DNA of 10,812 nucleotides from Melaminivora alkalimesophila (GCF_000282995.1 NZ_ALEE01000813.1:1-10812); one strand, 5' to 3'; positions 1-6,760 are shown, counted from the stretch's first letter. Notes: generated from the letters alone by a model not told the origin. Translations and numbers: made by a program.

Positions 1-447
1 GCGGCGCTCGGCCTGTCGGTGCGCACCAGCATGCGCAACCAGTGGCCGTGCGAGGTGCGCAGCCTGCAGGCGAGCGGACCGCTGGTGCGGCTCGAGCTGC
101 GCGGGGCGGGCAGCGAGGCCGCGGCGCCGCGGCTGTGGGCGCGCATCACGCGCGAGAGCTGTGAGCTGCTGGCGCTGCAGCCGGGGACGGCGGTGCAGGC
201 GCTGTGCAAGGCGACGGCGGTCCAGGTGTTGCCCGCGGCGCAGGACGCCGGGGCCGGTGCGAACCGCTGGCCGGCGCGCGTGCGCCGCGTGGCGCGCGGG
301 GCGCTGGGCGACGAGGTGGCGGCGCAGCTCGACACGGGGTTGCAGGTGGTCGGTTTTGCGCCGGCCGGCTCGGGCCTGCGAAGCGGCGCGCCGGTGGTGG
401 TGGCGGTGGACGAGGCGGCCGTGGCGCTGGCGCTGGCCCCGGATTGA
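1..447 (+). CDS. modE: ModE-type molybdate-responsive regulator, C-terminal part (5' end outside window)
   Basis: The frame is open from base 1, so the N-terminal winged-helix DNA-binding domain lies before the window; about 148 residues remain. They form two TOBE/Mop repeats, roughly residues 11-75 and 82-145, which in ModE bind molybdate at the dimer interface and switch DNA affinity. The first repeat opens with TSMRNQW, matching the TSARNQW of E. coli ModE. The residues I recall as molybdate ligands there (Ser126, Arg128, Thr163, Ser166, Lys183) have counterparts: Ser at 28-30, Arg at 34-36, Thr at 148-150, Ser at 157-159 and Lys at 208-210. ModE usually represses the modABC molybdate importer and activates molybdoenzyme genes; its partners would lie upstream. 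The TSxRNQ motif favours ModE over the TOBE tail of ModC. The 165-base gap to the next gene suggests a separate transcription unit. Confidence 0.85.
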   Translation, partial: AALGLSVRTSMRNQWPCEVRSLQASGPLVRLELRGAGSEAAAPRLWARITRESCELLALQPGTAVQALCKATAVQVLPAAQDAGAGANRWPARVRRVARGALGDEVAAQLDTGLQVVGFAPAGSGLRSGAPVVVAVDEAAVALALAPD

Positions 448-612
448 GGGGACGGCACGCCTGTCGCCCGGGTGATTCCCCATAAGCGTAACTACATAGG
501 CATTCGCCCCAGTGCGCCGCCACAATGGCGCGCTTACGATGCAGCGCAACAACCAATGATGGAGACACGGGGTGTGGCACGGCGCCGATGGCGCTGCGCG
601 CACCCTTCTGCA
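448..612 (+). other. Noncoding leader between modE and the Liv-type operon
   Basis: These 165 bases should carry the promoter of the transporter operon. Much of 481-560 is less GC-rich than the surroundings. I could not find a convincing -35/-10 pair: a TACGAT hexamer at 535-540 resembles a -10 box but has no good -35 at 17 bases. A small inverted repeat (CGCCA 518-522, TGGCG 526-530) lies just before it and could be an operator or chance. A GGAG at 561-564 lies 9 bases before an in-frame GTG at 574, so translation of the first ATPase might begin there, upstream of the conserved ATG at 613. No terminator with a T-run for modE is visible. Confidence 0.4.
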
Positions 613-1383
613 ATGAGCGACGTCATACTCGAAACTTCCCACCTGACCAAAGAGTTCAAGGGGTTCACCGCGGTGAGCGACGTGAACCTGAGCGTGCGCC
701 GTGGCTCCATCCACGCGCTGATCGGCCCCAACGGAGCGGGCAAGACCACCTGCTTCAACCTGCTGACCAAGTTCCTGGAGCCGACCTCGGGCACCATCCG
801 CTTCAACGGCACCGACATCACGCGCGAGCAGCCGGCGCAGATCGCCCGCCGCGGCGTGATCCGCTCCTTCCAGATCTCGGCGGTGTTTCCCAACCTGACG
901 CTGCTGGAGAACGTGCGCATGGGCCTGCAGCGCAAGCTGGGAACGTCCTACCACTTCTGGCGCAGCGAGCGCAGCCTGCACCAGCTCGACGGCCGCGCCA
1001 TGCAGCTGCTGGCCGAGGTCGGCCTCGAGGACATGGCGCACGAGGTCACGGTGAACCTGCCCTACGGCAGGAAGCGTGCCCTCGAGATCGCCACCACGCT
1101 GGCCATGGAGCCCGAGCTGATGCTGCTCGACGAGCCCACGCAGGGCATGGGCCACGAGGACGTGGACCGCGTCACGCAGCTGATCAAGAAGGTGTCAAGC
1201 GGGCGCACCATCCTGATGGTCGAGCACAACATGAAGGTCGTCTCGACCATCGCCGACCGCATCACGGTGCTGCAGCGCGGCGCCGTGCTGGCCGAGGGTC
1301 CCTACGAGGAAGTATCGCAAAACCCGCAGGTCATGGAAGCCTACATGGGCACGACCGACGGCCAGCTGCAGGGGGCGCACTGA
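613..1383 (+). CDS. livG: Branched-chain amino acid-type ABC importer, ATPase LivG
   Basis: A 256-residue cytoplasmic ATPase of the HAAT (LivG) family that pairs with LivF to drive the LivHM permease. Walker A is GPNGAGKT (residues 38-45, Lys44 intact), the Q-loop Gln is near 87, the signature is LPYGRKR (149-155), Walker B is LMLLDEP (Asp173, Glu174) and the H-loop His is 205. The signature lacks the usual Gln of LivG (xxYGxQR), with Lys in its place. I chose ATG 613 because MSDVILETxxLTKEF is where homologues begin. The frame is open back to 472, and GTG 574 (with GGAG at 561-564) or ATG 556 would add 13 or 19 residues; the ATG at 613 has only a weak Shine-Dalgarno, so the start is less certain than the gene. 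It ends 1 base before livF, showing translational coupling. Confidence 0.92.
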   Translation: MSDVILETSHLTKEFKGFTAVSDVNLSVRRGSIHALIGPNGAGKTTCFNLLTKFLEPTSGTIRFNGTDITREQPAQIARRGVIRSFQISAVFPNLTLLENVRMGLQRKLGTSYHFWRSERSLHQLDGRAMQLLAEVGLEDMAHEVTVNLPYGRKRALEIATTLAMEPELMLLDEPTQGMGHEDVDRVTQLIKKVSSGRTILMVEHNMKVVSTIADRITVLQRGAVLAEGPYEEVSQNPQVMEAYMGTTDGQLQGAH

Positions 1384-1384
1384 C

Positions 1385-2095
1385 ATGGCGACACCTGCCC
1401 TGGAAATCACCGGCCTGCAGGCCTGGTATGGCGAATCCCACGTGCTGCACGGCGTGGACATGCTGGTCCAGCCCGGCGAAGTGGTCACGCTGCTCGGGCG
1501 CAACGGCGCCGGGCGCACCTCCACCCTGCGCGCCATCATGGGCCTGACCGGCGCGCGCAGCGGCAGCGTGCGGGTGGGCGGCACCGAGACCATTGGTCTT
1601 GCCACGCACCGCATCGCCCACCTGGGCGTGGGCTACTGCCCCGAGGAGCGCGGCATCTTCTCCAGCCTGTCGTGCGAGGAGAACCTGCTTCTGCCGCCCA
1701 CGCTCAAGACCGGCACGCAAGGCATGTCGATCGACGAGATCTACGCCATGTTCCCGAACCTGGCTGAGCGCAAGAACAGCCAGGGCACGCGGCTGTCCGG
1801 CGGCGAGCAGCAGATGCTGGCCGTGGCGCGCATCCTGCGCACCGGCGCCAAGCTGCTGCTGCTCGACGAGATCTCCGAAGGGCTGGCGCCGGTCATCGTG
1901 CAGGCGCTCGCGCGCATGATCACCACGCTGCGCGAGAAGGGCTACACGGTGGTCATGGTCGAGCAGAACTTCCGCTTCGCCGCGCCGCTGGCCGACCGCT
2001 TCTACGTCATGGAGCACGGCCGCATGGTCGAGCACTTCCGGGCCGACGAGCTGGCGGCCAAGATGCCGGTGCTCAACCAGCTGCTGGGCGTCTGA
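1385..2095 (+). CDS. livF: Branched-chain amino acid-type ABC importer, ATPase LivF
   Basis: A 236-residue ATPase of the LivF family, second nucleotide-binding subunit of the importer. The ABC signature LSGGEQQ (137-143) is perfect, and Walker B LLLLDE (157-162) is followed by Ile where most have Pro. Two other sites deviate: Walker A reads GRNGAGRT (38-45) with Arg44 (codon CGC at 1514-1516) replacing the lysine that contacts the ATP phosphates, and the H-loop position is Gln194 (MVEQN), which is usual for LivF. E. coli LivF has Lys in Walker A. The start ATG is separated from the livG stop TGA by one base. The sequence ending NQLLGV is typical for the family's C terminus, so the gene is intact. 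See the findings for why the deviations matter together. Confidence 0.93.
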   Translation: MATPALEITGLQAWYGESHVLHGVDMLVQPGEVVTLLGRNGAGRTSTLRAIMGLTGARSGSVRVGGTETIGLATHRIAHLGVGYCPEERGIFSSLSCEENLLLPPTLKTGTQGMSIDEIYAMFPNLAERKNSQGTRLSGGEQQMLAVARILRTGAKLLLLDEISEGLAPVIVQALARMITTLREKGYTVVMVEQNFRFAAPLADRFYVMEHGRMVEHFRADELAAKMPVLNQLLGV

Positions 2096-2144
2096 GCCCG
2101 GCGCCCCTTTCCCGCTTTCCGACCGAAGACAAGGAGACCCTCCC

Positions 2145-3347
2145 ATGAAGCACACCCTCAAGACCACGCTGGCGCTGCTCGGCGCCGCCGGGCTGGCGCT
2201 CGCCAGCGTCCAGGCCTCTGCCCAGGACAAGGTGAAGATCGGCTTCATCACCGACATGTCGAGCCTGTACGCCGACGTGGACGGCAAGAACGGCGCCATG
2301 GCCATCCAGATGGCGATCGACGACTTCGGCGGCAAGGTGCTGGGCAAGCCCATCGAACTGCTGACGGCCGACCACCAGAACAAGGCCGACATCGCTGCCA
2401 GCAAGGCGCGCGAGTGGATCGACACGCAGGGGCTGAGCATGCTGCTGGGCGGCACCAACTCGGCCACGGCGCTCGCCACGGCCAAGGTCATGGCCGAGAA
2501 GAAGCGCGTCTACATCAGTATCGGCGCTGGCTCCTCGGCGCTGACCAACGAGCAGTGCACGCCCTACACCGTGCACTATGCCTACGACACCGTCGCCATG
2601 GCCAAGGGCACGGGCGCGGCGGTGGTCAAGCAGGGCGGCAAGAGCTGGTTCTTCCTGACGGCCGACTACGCCTTCGGCCACGCGCTGGAGGCAGACACTT
2701 CCAAGATCGTCAAGGAAGCCGGCGGCACCGTGGCCGGCAGCGTGCGCCATCCGCTCAACGCGTCGGACTTCTCGTCCTTCCTCTTGCAGGCACAGAACTC
2801 CAAGGCGCAGATCCTGGGCCTGGCCAACGCCGGCGGCGACACCATCAACGCCATCAAGGCCGCCAAGGAATTCGGCATCAACAAGACCATGAAGATGGCC
2901 GGCCTGCTGGTCTTCGTGACCGACGTGCACAGCCTGGGCCTGAAGAACACCGAAGGGCTGTTGCTGACCACCAGCTGGGACTGGAACCTGAACGACGAGA
3001 CGCGCGCCTTCGGCAAGAAATTCTACGACAAGGCCAAGCGCATGCCCACGGACATCCAGGCGGCCGATTACTCCGCCACCATGACCTACTTGAAGGCCGT
3101 GGAGGCCGCCGGCACGCTGGATGCCGACAAGGTCATGGAAAAGCTCAAGTCCACGCCCCTCAAGGATTTCTACGCCGAGGGCACCATCCGCCCGGACGGC
3201 CGCTACGCGCACGACATGTACCTGATGCAGGTGAAGTCGCCTTCCGAGTCCAAGCAGGCCTGGGACTACTACAAGGTCGTCGCCAAGCTGCCGGCCGACC
3301 AGGTCTGGACCACCAAGGAAGAGAGCAAGTGCGAGCTTTGGAAGTGA
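2145..3347 (+). CDS. Periplasmic substrate-binding protein of the Liv-type importer, copy 1
   Basis: A 400-residue receptor of the type I periplasmic-binding (Peripla_BP_6, LivJ/LivK-like) family. The start is set by AAGGAG at 2130-2135, nine bases before ATG. Residues 1-26 are a Sec signal peptide (basic start, Ala/Leu core, cleavage after ASA), leaving 374 mature residues beginning QDKVKIGFITDMSS. The mature chain has only two cysteines, Cys138 (NEQCTPY) and Cys396 (SKCELWK), both kept in the second copy. The family binds amino acids, amides or aromatic acids; the ligand cannot be read from sequence. It shares about 75% identity with the next gene, without gaps, by hand count. It follows livF by 49 bases, and a strong hairpin follows it, so its mRNA segment may be protected or transcription reduced beyond it. 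Confidence 0.9.
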   Translation: MKHTLKTTLALLGAAGLALASVQASAQDKVKIGFITDMSSLYADVDGKNGAMAIQMAIDDFGGKVLGKPIELLTADHQNKADIAASKAREWIDTQGLSMLLGGTNSATALATAKVMAEKKRVYISIGAGSSALTNEQCTPYTVHYAYDTVAMAKGTGAAVVKQGGKSWFFLTADYAFGHALEADTSKIVKEAGGTVAGSVRHPLNASDFSSFLLQAQNSKAQILGLANAGGDTINAIKAAKEFGINKTMKMAGLLVFVTDVHSLGLKNTEGLLLTTSWDWNLNDETRAFGKKFYDKAKRMPTDIQAADYSATMTYLKAVEAAGTLDADKVMEKLKSTPLKDFYAEGTIRPDGRYAHDMYLMQVKSPSESKQAWDYYKVVAKLPADQVWTTKEESKCELWK

Positions 3348-3356
3348 TGTGAACGC

Positions 3357-3399
3357 CGGCCGTGGTCGCGGGCAGGCGCAGTGCCCGCGGCCGCGGCCG
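3357..3399 (+). terminator. Intercistronic GC-rich hairpin between the two binding-protein genes (attenuator, partial terminator or mRNA stabiliser)
   Basis: Bases 3357-3374 pair with 3382-3399 in an uninterrupted 18-bp stem with two G-T wobbles (3366/3390 and 3363/3393) and a 7-base loop at 3375-3381. It begins 9 bases after the stop of copy 1. The stem is followed by TGTTCCTTT (3400-3408), a broken pyrimidine tract and weaker than a classic intrinsic terminator. Such hairpins after binding-protein genes commonly block 3' exonucleases or stop some transcripts so the receptor is made in excess of the permease. The pairing is seen; the role is inferred. Confidence 0.55.
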
Positions 3400-3443
3400 T
3401 GTTCCTTTGACCCGTGAAGAAGAACAGCAACCCGGAGACAAGC

Positions 3444-4640
3444 ATGAACCGCACATTCACCACCACCGCCCTCGCACTGGCCGCCGCCGGCCTGCTGGGC
3501 ACCGCCGCCCACGCCGAAGACAAGGTCAAGATCGGCTACATCAGCGACATGTCCAGCCTCTACGCCGACGTGGAAGGCAAGAACGGCGGCGTCGCCATCC
3601 AGATGGCGATCGATGACTTCGGCGGGAAAGTGCTGGGCAAGCCCGTCGAGTTGCTCACGGCCGACCACCAGAACAAGGCCGACATCGCCGCGTCGAAGGC
3701 GCGCGAGTGGATCGACACCCAGGGCCTGACCATGATCTTCAGCGGCACCAACTCCGGCGCGGCGCTGGCCATGGCGAAGGTGGCGGAAGAGAAGAAGCGT
3801 GTGCTGATCAACAACGGCGCGGCTTCCTCGGCGCTGACCAACGAGCAGTGCACGCCCTACACGGTGCACTACGCCTACGACACCGTCGCCCTGTCCAAGG
3901 GCACGGCCGGCGCCATCGTCGAGGGCGGCCAGAAGAGCTGGTTCATCCTGACCTCGGACTACGCCTTCGGCCACGCGCTGGAGGCCGACGCTTCCAAGAT
4001 CGTGAAGGAAAAGGGCGGCACCGTGGTCGGCACTGTACGCCACCCGCTCAACGCCTCGGACTTCTCGTCCTTCCTGCTGCAGGCGCAGAACTCCAAGGCG
4101 CAGGTGCTGGCGCTGGCCAACGCCGGCGGCGACACCATCAACGCCATCAAGGCCGCCAAGGAATTCGGCATCGGCAAGACCATGAGCGTCACGCCCATGC
4201 TGGTCTTCTACAGCGACATCCACAGCCTGGGCCTGAAGAACACCGAAGGCCTGCAGTTCGTCACCAGCTGGTACTGGGACATGGACGAGCCCTCGCGCAA
4301 GTTCGCCGACAAGTTCATGGAAAAGACCAAGCGCCGGCCCACCGAGATCCAGGCCGCCGACTACTCCGCCACCATGAACTACCTGAAGGCCGTGGAAGCC
4401 GCCGGCACGACCGACGCCGACAAGGTCATGGAAGCGTGGCGCAACATGAAGATGGACGACTTCTTCGCCAAGGGTTACCTGCGCGCCGACGGCCGCTACG
4501 TGCACGATATGTACCTGGTGCAGGTCAAGTCGCCCAAGGAATCCAAGGGCACCTGGGACTACTACAAGATCATCAAGAAGCTGCCGGGCGAGGAGGTCTT
4601 CACGACGAAGGCCGAGAGCAAGTGCGCGCTCTGGAAGTGA
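3444..4640 (+). CDS. Periplasmic substrate-binding protein of the Liv-type importer, copy 2
   Basis: A 398-residue paralogue of the preceding receptor. The ATG at 3444 has GGAG at 3434-3437, while a GTG at 3414 in the same frame would put ten polar residues ahead of the signal peptide and lacks support. Residues 1-24 form a Sec signal peptide cleaved after AHA; the 374-residue mature chain is exactly the length of copy 1. Cysteines are again only two, Cys136 (NEQCTPY) and Cys394 (SKCALWK). Differences from copy 1 cluster in several stretches, including mature residues about 72-102, where the first-lobe ligand-contacting loop of this family is expected, and the segments after the conserved FGIxKTM and NTEGL motifs. 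These could give a different or broader ligand range. It lies 96 bases after copy 1, past a hairpin, and 68 bases before livH. Confidence 0.9.
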   Translation: MNRTFTTTALALAAAGLLGTAAHAEDKVKIGYISDMSSLYADVEGKNGGVAIQMAIDDFGGKVLGKPVELLTADHQNKADIAASKAREWIDTQGLTMIFSGTNSGAALAMAKVAEEKKRVLINNGAASSALTNEQCTPYTVHYAYDTVALSKGTAGAIVEGGQKSWFILTSDYAFGHALEADASKIVKEKGGTVVGTVRHPLNASDFSSFLLQAQNSKAQVLALANAGGDTINAIKAAKEFGIGKTMSVTPMLVFYSDIHSLGLKNTEGLQFVTSWYWDMDEPSRKFADKFMEKTKRRPTEIQAADYSATMNYLKAVEAAGTTDADKVMEAWRNMKMDDFFAKGYLRADGRYVHDMYLVQVKSPKESKGTWDYYKIIKKLPGEEVFTTKAESKCALWK

Positions 4641-4708
4641 TGCCGGCACGCGCACGCCGATTGCCCGCCTGAAACCGAACCCTCACCCCGCGGCTCCCGC
4701 GTCGTTCC

Positions 4709-5593
4709 ATGGAAATCTTTGGTGTCTCAATGCCGGCCATGCTGAGCCAGCTCCTGCTGGGGCTGGTCAATGGCTCGTTCTACGCAATCCTCAGCCTGGG
4801 GCTGGCCGTGATCTTCGGCCTGCTCAACGTGATCAACTTCGCGCACGGCGCGCTGTTCATGCTGGGGGCCCTGACCACCTGGATGGCGATGGAATACTTT
4901 GGCGTGAACTACTGGGTCATGCTGATCGCGGCGCCGCTGGTGGTCGGGGTGTTCGGGGTGGCGATCGAGCGCTTGCTGCTGCGCTGGATCTACAAGCTCG
5001 ACCACCTCTACGGCCTGCTGCTGACCCTGGGTCTGACGCTCCTGATCGAGGGCGTGTTCCGCTCGATCTACGGTGTCTCCGGCCTGGGCTACGACACGCC
5101 CGAGCTGCTCGAGGGCGCAACCGACCTGGGCTTCATGATCCTGCCCAATTACCGCGCCTGGGTGGTGGTCGCCTCGATCGTGGTGTGCATCGCCACCTGG
5201 TACGTGATCGAGAAGACCAAGCTGGGCGCCTACCTGCGCGCCGGCACCGAGAACCCGCGCCTGGTCGAGGCCTTCGGCGTGAACGTGCCCGTCATGATCA
5301 CGCTGACCTACGCCTTCGGCGCGGCGCTGGCGGCCTTCGCCGGCGTGCTGGCGGCGCCGGTGTACCAGGTCACGCCGCTCATGGGCCAGAACCTGATCAT
5401 CGTGGTGTTTGCCGTGGTGGTGATCGGCGGCATGGGCTCCATCATGGGCTCGATCCTCACCGGCCTGGGGCTGGGGGTGATCGAGGGCTTCACCAAGGTC
5501 TTCTACCCCGAGGCCTCCTCCACCGTGGTGTTCGTCATCATGGCCATCGTCCTCCTGATCCGCCCCGCCGGCCTGTTCGGCAAGGAAAAGTGA
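4709..5593 (+). CDS. livH: Branched-chain amino acid-type ABC importer, permease LivH
   Basis: A 294-residue inner-membrane protein of the LivH family, with about eight hydrophobic segments. The first (LLLGLVNGSFYAILSLGLAV) and the following INFAHGALFMLGA motif are hallmarks. The cytoplasmic coupling loop that docks on the ATPases is visible as RAGTENPRLVEAFGVNV near residues 176-193, followed by the conserved AFGAALAAFAGVL helix. The C-terminal IRPAGLFGKEK is typical of the family. Start choice is uncertain: neither ATG 4709 nor ATG 4730 has a clear Shine-Dalgarno, and a small stem (4689-4693/4697-4701) lies just upstream; I keep 4709. It forms the translocation pore with LivM, whose gene begins 19 bases after this stop. 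Confidence 0.92.
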   Translation: MEIFGVSMPAMLSQLLLGLVNGSFYAILSLGLAVIFGLLNVINFAHGALFMLGALTTWMAMEYFGVNYWVMLIAAPLVVGVFGVAIERLLLRWIYKLDHLYGLLLTLGLTLLIEGVFRSIYGVSGLGYDTPELLEGATDLGFMILPNYRAWVVVASIVVCIATWYVIEKTKLGAYLRAGTENPRLVEAFGVNVPVMITLTYAFGAALAAFAGVLAAPVYQVTPLMGQNLIIVVFAVVVIGGMGSIMGSILTGLGLGVIEGFTKVFYPEASSTVVFVIMAIVLLIRPAGLFGKEK

Positions 5594-5612
5594 ACACGCC
5601 GGGGTGCCCCAC

Positions 5613-6602
5613 ATGAACGTCAAGAAATTCGCTCCCATCGGTTATGGCCTGCTGCTGCTGGGCCTGATCGCCGCGCCCTTCATCGGCGCCTACCCGGTGT
5701 TCGTGATGAAGCTGCTGTGCTTCGCGCTGTTCGCCTCGGCCTTCAACCTGCTGCTGGGCTACACGGGCCTGCTGTCCTTCGGCCACGCGGCCTTCCTGGG
5801 CGGCGCGGCCTACGTCACGGGCCACGCCATCAAGGTCTGGGGCGCAACGCCCGAGCTGGGGCTGCTCGCGGGCCTGCTGAGCGGCGCGCTGCTGGGCCTG
5901 GTGATGGGCTGGTTCACCATCCGCCGCCAGGGCATCTACGCCACCATGATCACGCTGGCGCTGGCCCAGATGCTGTATTTCGCCGCGCTGCAGGCGCCCT
6001 TCACGGGCGGCGAGGACGGGCTGCAGGGCGTGCCGCGCGGCAAGCTGTTCGGCGTCATCGACCTGAGCAACGATCTGACCATGTACTACGTGTGCCTGAT
6101 CGTCGTGGTCGCCGCCTTCCTGCTGATCGTGCGCACCATCCACTCGCCGTTCGGGCAGGTGCTCAAGGGGATCAAGGAAAACGAGCCGCGCGCCACGTCG
6201 CTCGGCTACGACACCAACCGCTTCAAGCTGCTGGCCTTCGTGATCTCCGCGGCGCTGGCGGGGCTGGCGGGCGCGCTCAAGACGCTGGTGCTGGGCTTTG
6301 CCACGCTGTCGGACGTGCACTGGTCGGCCTCGGGCCACGTGGTGCTGATGACGCTGGTGGGCGGCATGGGGACGCTCAGCGGTCCGCTGGTCGGCTCGGC
6401 CGTGGTGGTGCTGCTGGAGAACAAGATCGGCGAGCTGGGGCACTTGCTCGCGCGCCTCACCACCATCGACTGGTTCAATACCCTGGGCGAGTCGGTCACC
6501 ATCGTCACCGGCCTGATTTTCGTGGTCTGCGTGCTGGCCTTCCGCCGCGGCATCATGGGCGAGCTGATCGCGTGGCTGGAGCGCCGGCGCACCTCGGGCT
6601 GA
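5613..6602 (+). CDS. livM: Branched-chain amino acid-type ABC importer, permease LivM
   Basis: A 329-residue LivM-family inner-membrane permease with 8 to 10 hydrophobic segments. LivM hallmarks seen are NLLLGYTGLLSFGHAAFLG near residues 46-64, the RRQGIYATMITLALAQM segment, the coupling loop KGIKENEPRATSLGYDTNRFK (about 185-205) followed by AFVISAALAGLAGAL, and the GGMGTLSGPLVG stretch. ATG 5613 is preferred because GGGG at 5601-5604 is correctly spaced; a GTG at 5604 in the same frame would add only MPH. It overlaps nothing and is the last gene of the operon: after its stop comes about 70 bases without a clear terminator and then the hsp20 promoter. Confidence 0.92.
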   Translation: MNVKKFAPIGYGLLLLGLIAAPFIGAYPVFVMKLLCFALFASAFNLLLGYTGLLSFGHAAFLGGAAYVTGHAIKVWGATPELGLLAGLLSGALLGLVMGWFTIRRQGIYATMITLALAQMLYFAALQAPFTGGEDGLQGVPRGKLFGVIDLSNDLTMYYVCLIVVVAAFLLIVRTIHSPFGQVLKGIKENEPRATSLGYDTNRFKLLAFVISAALAGLAGALKTLVLGFATLSDVHWSASGHVVLMTLVGGMGTLSGPLVGSAVVVLLENKIGELGHLLARLTTIDWFNTLGESVTIVTGLIFVVCVLAFRRGIMGELIAWLERRRTSG

Positions 6603-6670
6603 CGCCCGCGCCGGGGCAGTGGCTCCGGGCAGGCGCTGCCGCCCTGTCGGCCCTGCGCGCCGACCGGGCC

Positions 6671-6700
6671 CTTGAATTGGCGGGCGCCCAACCCTAGATG
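6671..6700 (+). promoter_or_regulatory. Putative heat-shock (sigma-32-like) promoter of hsp20, overlapping a sigma-70-like reading
   Basis: CTTGAA at 6671-6676 matches the sigma-32 -35 box (CTTGAAA), and CCCTAGAT at 6692-6699 resembles its -10 (CCCCATNT) at a 15-base spacing, inside the allowed range. The same DNA also reads as TTGAAT (6672-6677), 17 bases, TAGATG (6695-6700) for the housekeeping factor. Both predict transcription starting near 6706-6708, about 54 bases before the hsp20 start codon. The gene's heat-shock nature supports the sigma-32 reading. Confidence 0.55.
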
Positions 6701-6702
6701 AA

Positions 6703-6733
6703 TGCAGGAGGCCGGCGCAGTGCCGGCCCTGCA
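6703..6733 (+). promoter_or_regulatory. Stem-loop at the predicted 5' end of the hsp20 mRNA
   Basis: TGCAG (6703-6707) pairs with CTGCA (6729-6733), and GGCCGGC (6710-6716) pairs with GCCGGCC (6722-6728). This gives 12 bp interrupted only by a two-base bulge (6708-6709), with a 5-base loop. It starts almost exactly where the promoter predicts the transcript begins and ends 13 bases before the AAGGAG ribosome site at 6747-6752, leaving that site free. A 5'-terminal stem can protect mRNA from RppH/RNase E decay. Role inferred. Confidence 0.5.
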
Positions 6734-6760
6734 ACCCGATCATCGAAAGGAGCAATTGCC

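Larger units (their letters stand above)
2223..4640 (+). repeat. Tandem gene duplication (two binding-protein genes, offset 1293 bases)
   Basis: The mature coding parts at 2223-3344 and 3516-4637 align end to end without a gap. They are about 75% identical in protein (about 92 differences in 374 residues by hand count). One 60-base run is identical in both (2820-2879 and 4113-4172), including synonymous positions. The signal peptides and the spacer sequences are unrelated or much diverged. Confidence 0.85.

Noticed and set aside
575..592. TGGCAC near the livG start as a sigma-54 promoter.
   Set aside because: TGGCAC is present, but the -12 element (TTGCA/T after 5 bases) is not; the matching positions read CGATG, and it lies too close to the start codon.
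1497..1520. Loss of LivF function (pseudogene) because of the altered Walker A.
   Set aside because: The frame is intact at normal family length, all other motifs are preserved and the gene is coupled to livG, so a functional but asymmetric ATPase is more likely.
2073..4655. 860-codon open frame on the minus strand opposite both receptor genes.
   Set aside because: It mirrors the strong receptor genes in a GC-rich codon frame, its protein is low-complexity (Gly, Val, His, Leu, Arg-rich) and internally repeated only because the plus-strand genes are duplicated. It matches no family I know.
6603..6660. Terminator after livM (CCGGGG 6611-6616 pairing with CTCCGG 6623-6628).
   Set aside because: Only six pairs with a wobble and no T-run; too weak to separate from chance in such GC-rich DNA.
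6703..6760. RNA thermometer controlling hsp20 translation.
   Set aside because: No U-rich or anti-Shine-Dalgarno segment pairs with AAGGAG at 6747-6752; the visible stem ends 13 bases earlier and would be very stable even at heat-shock temperature.
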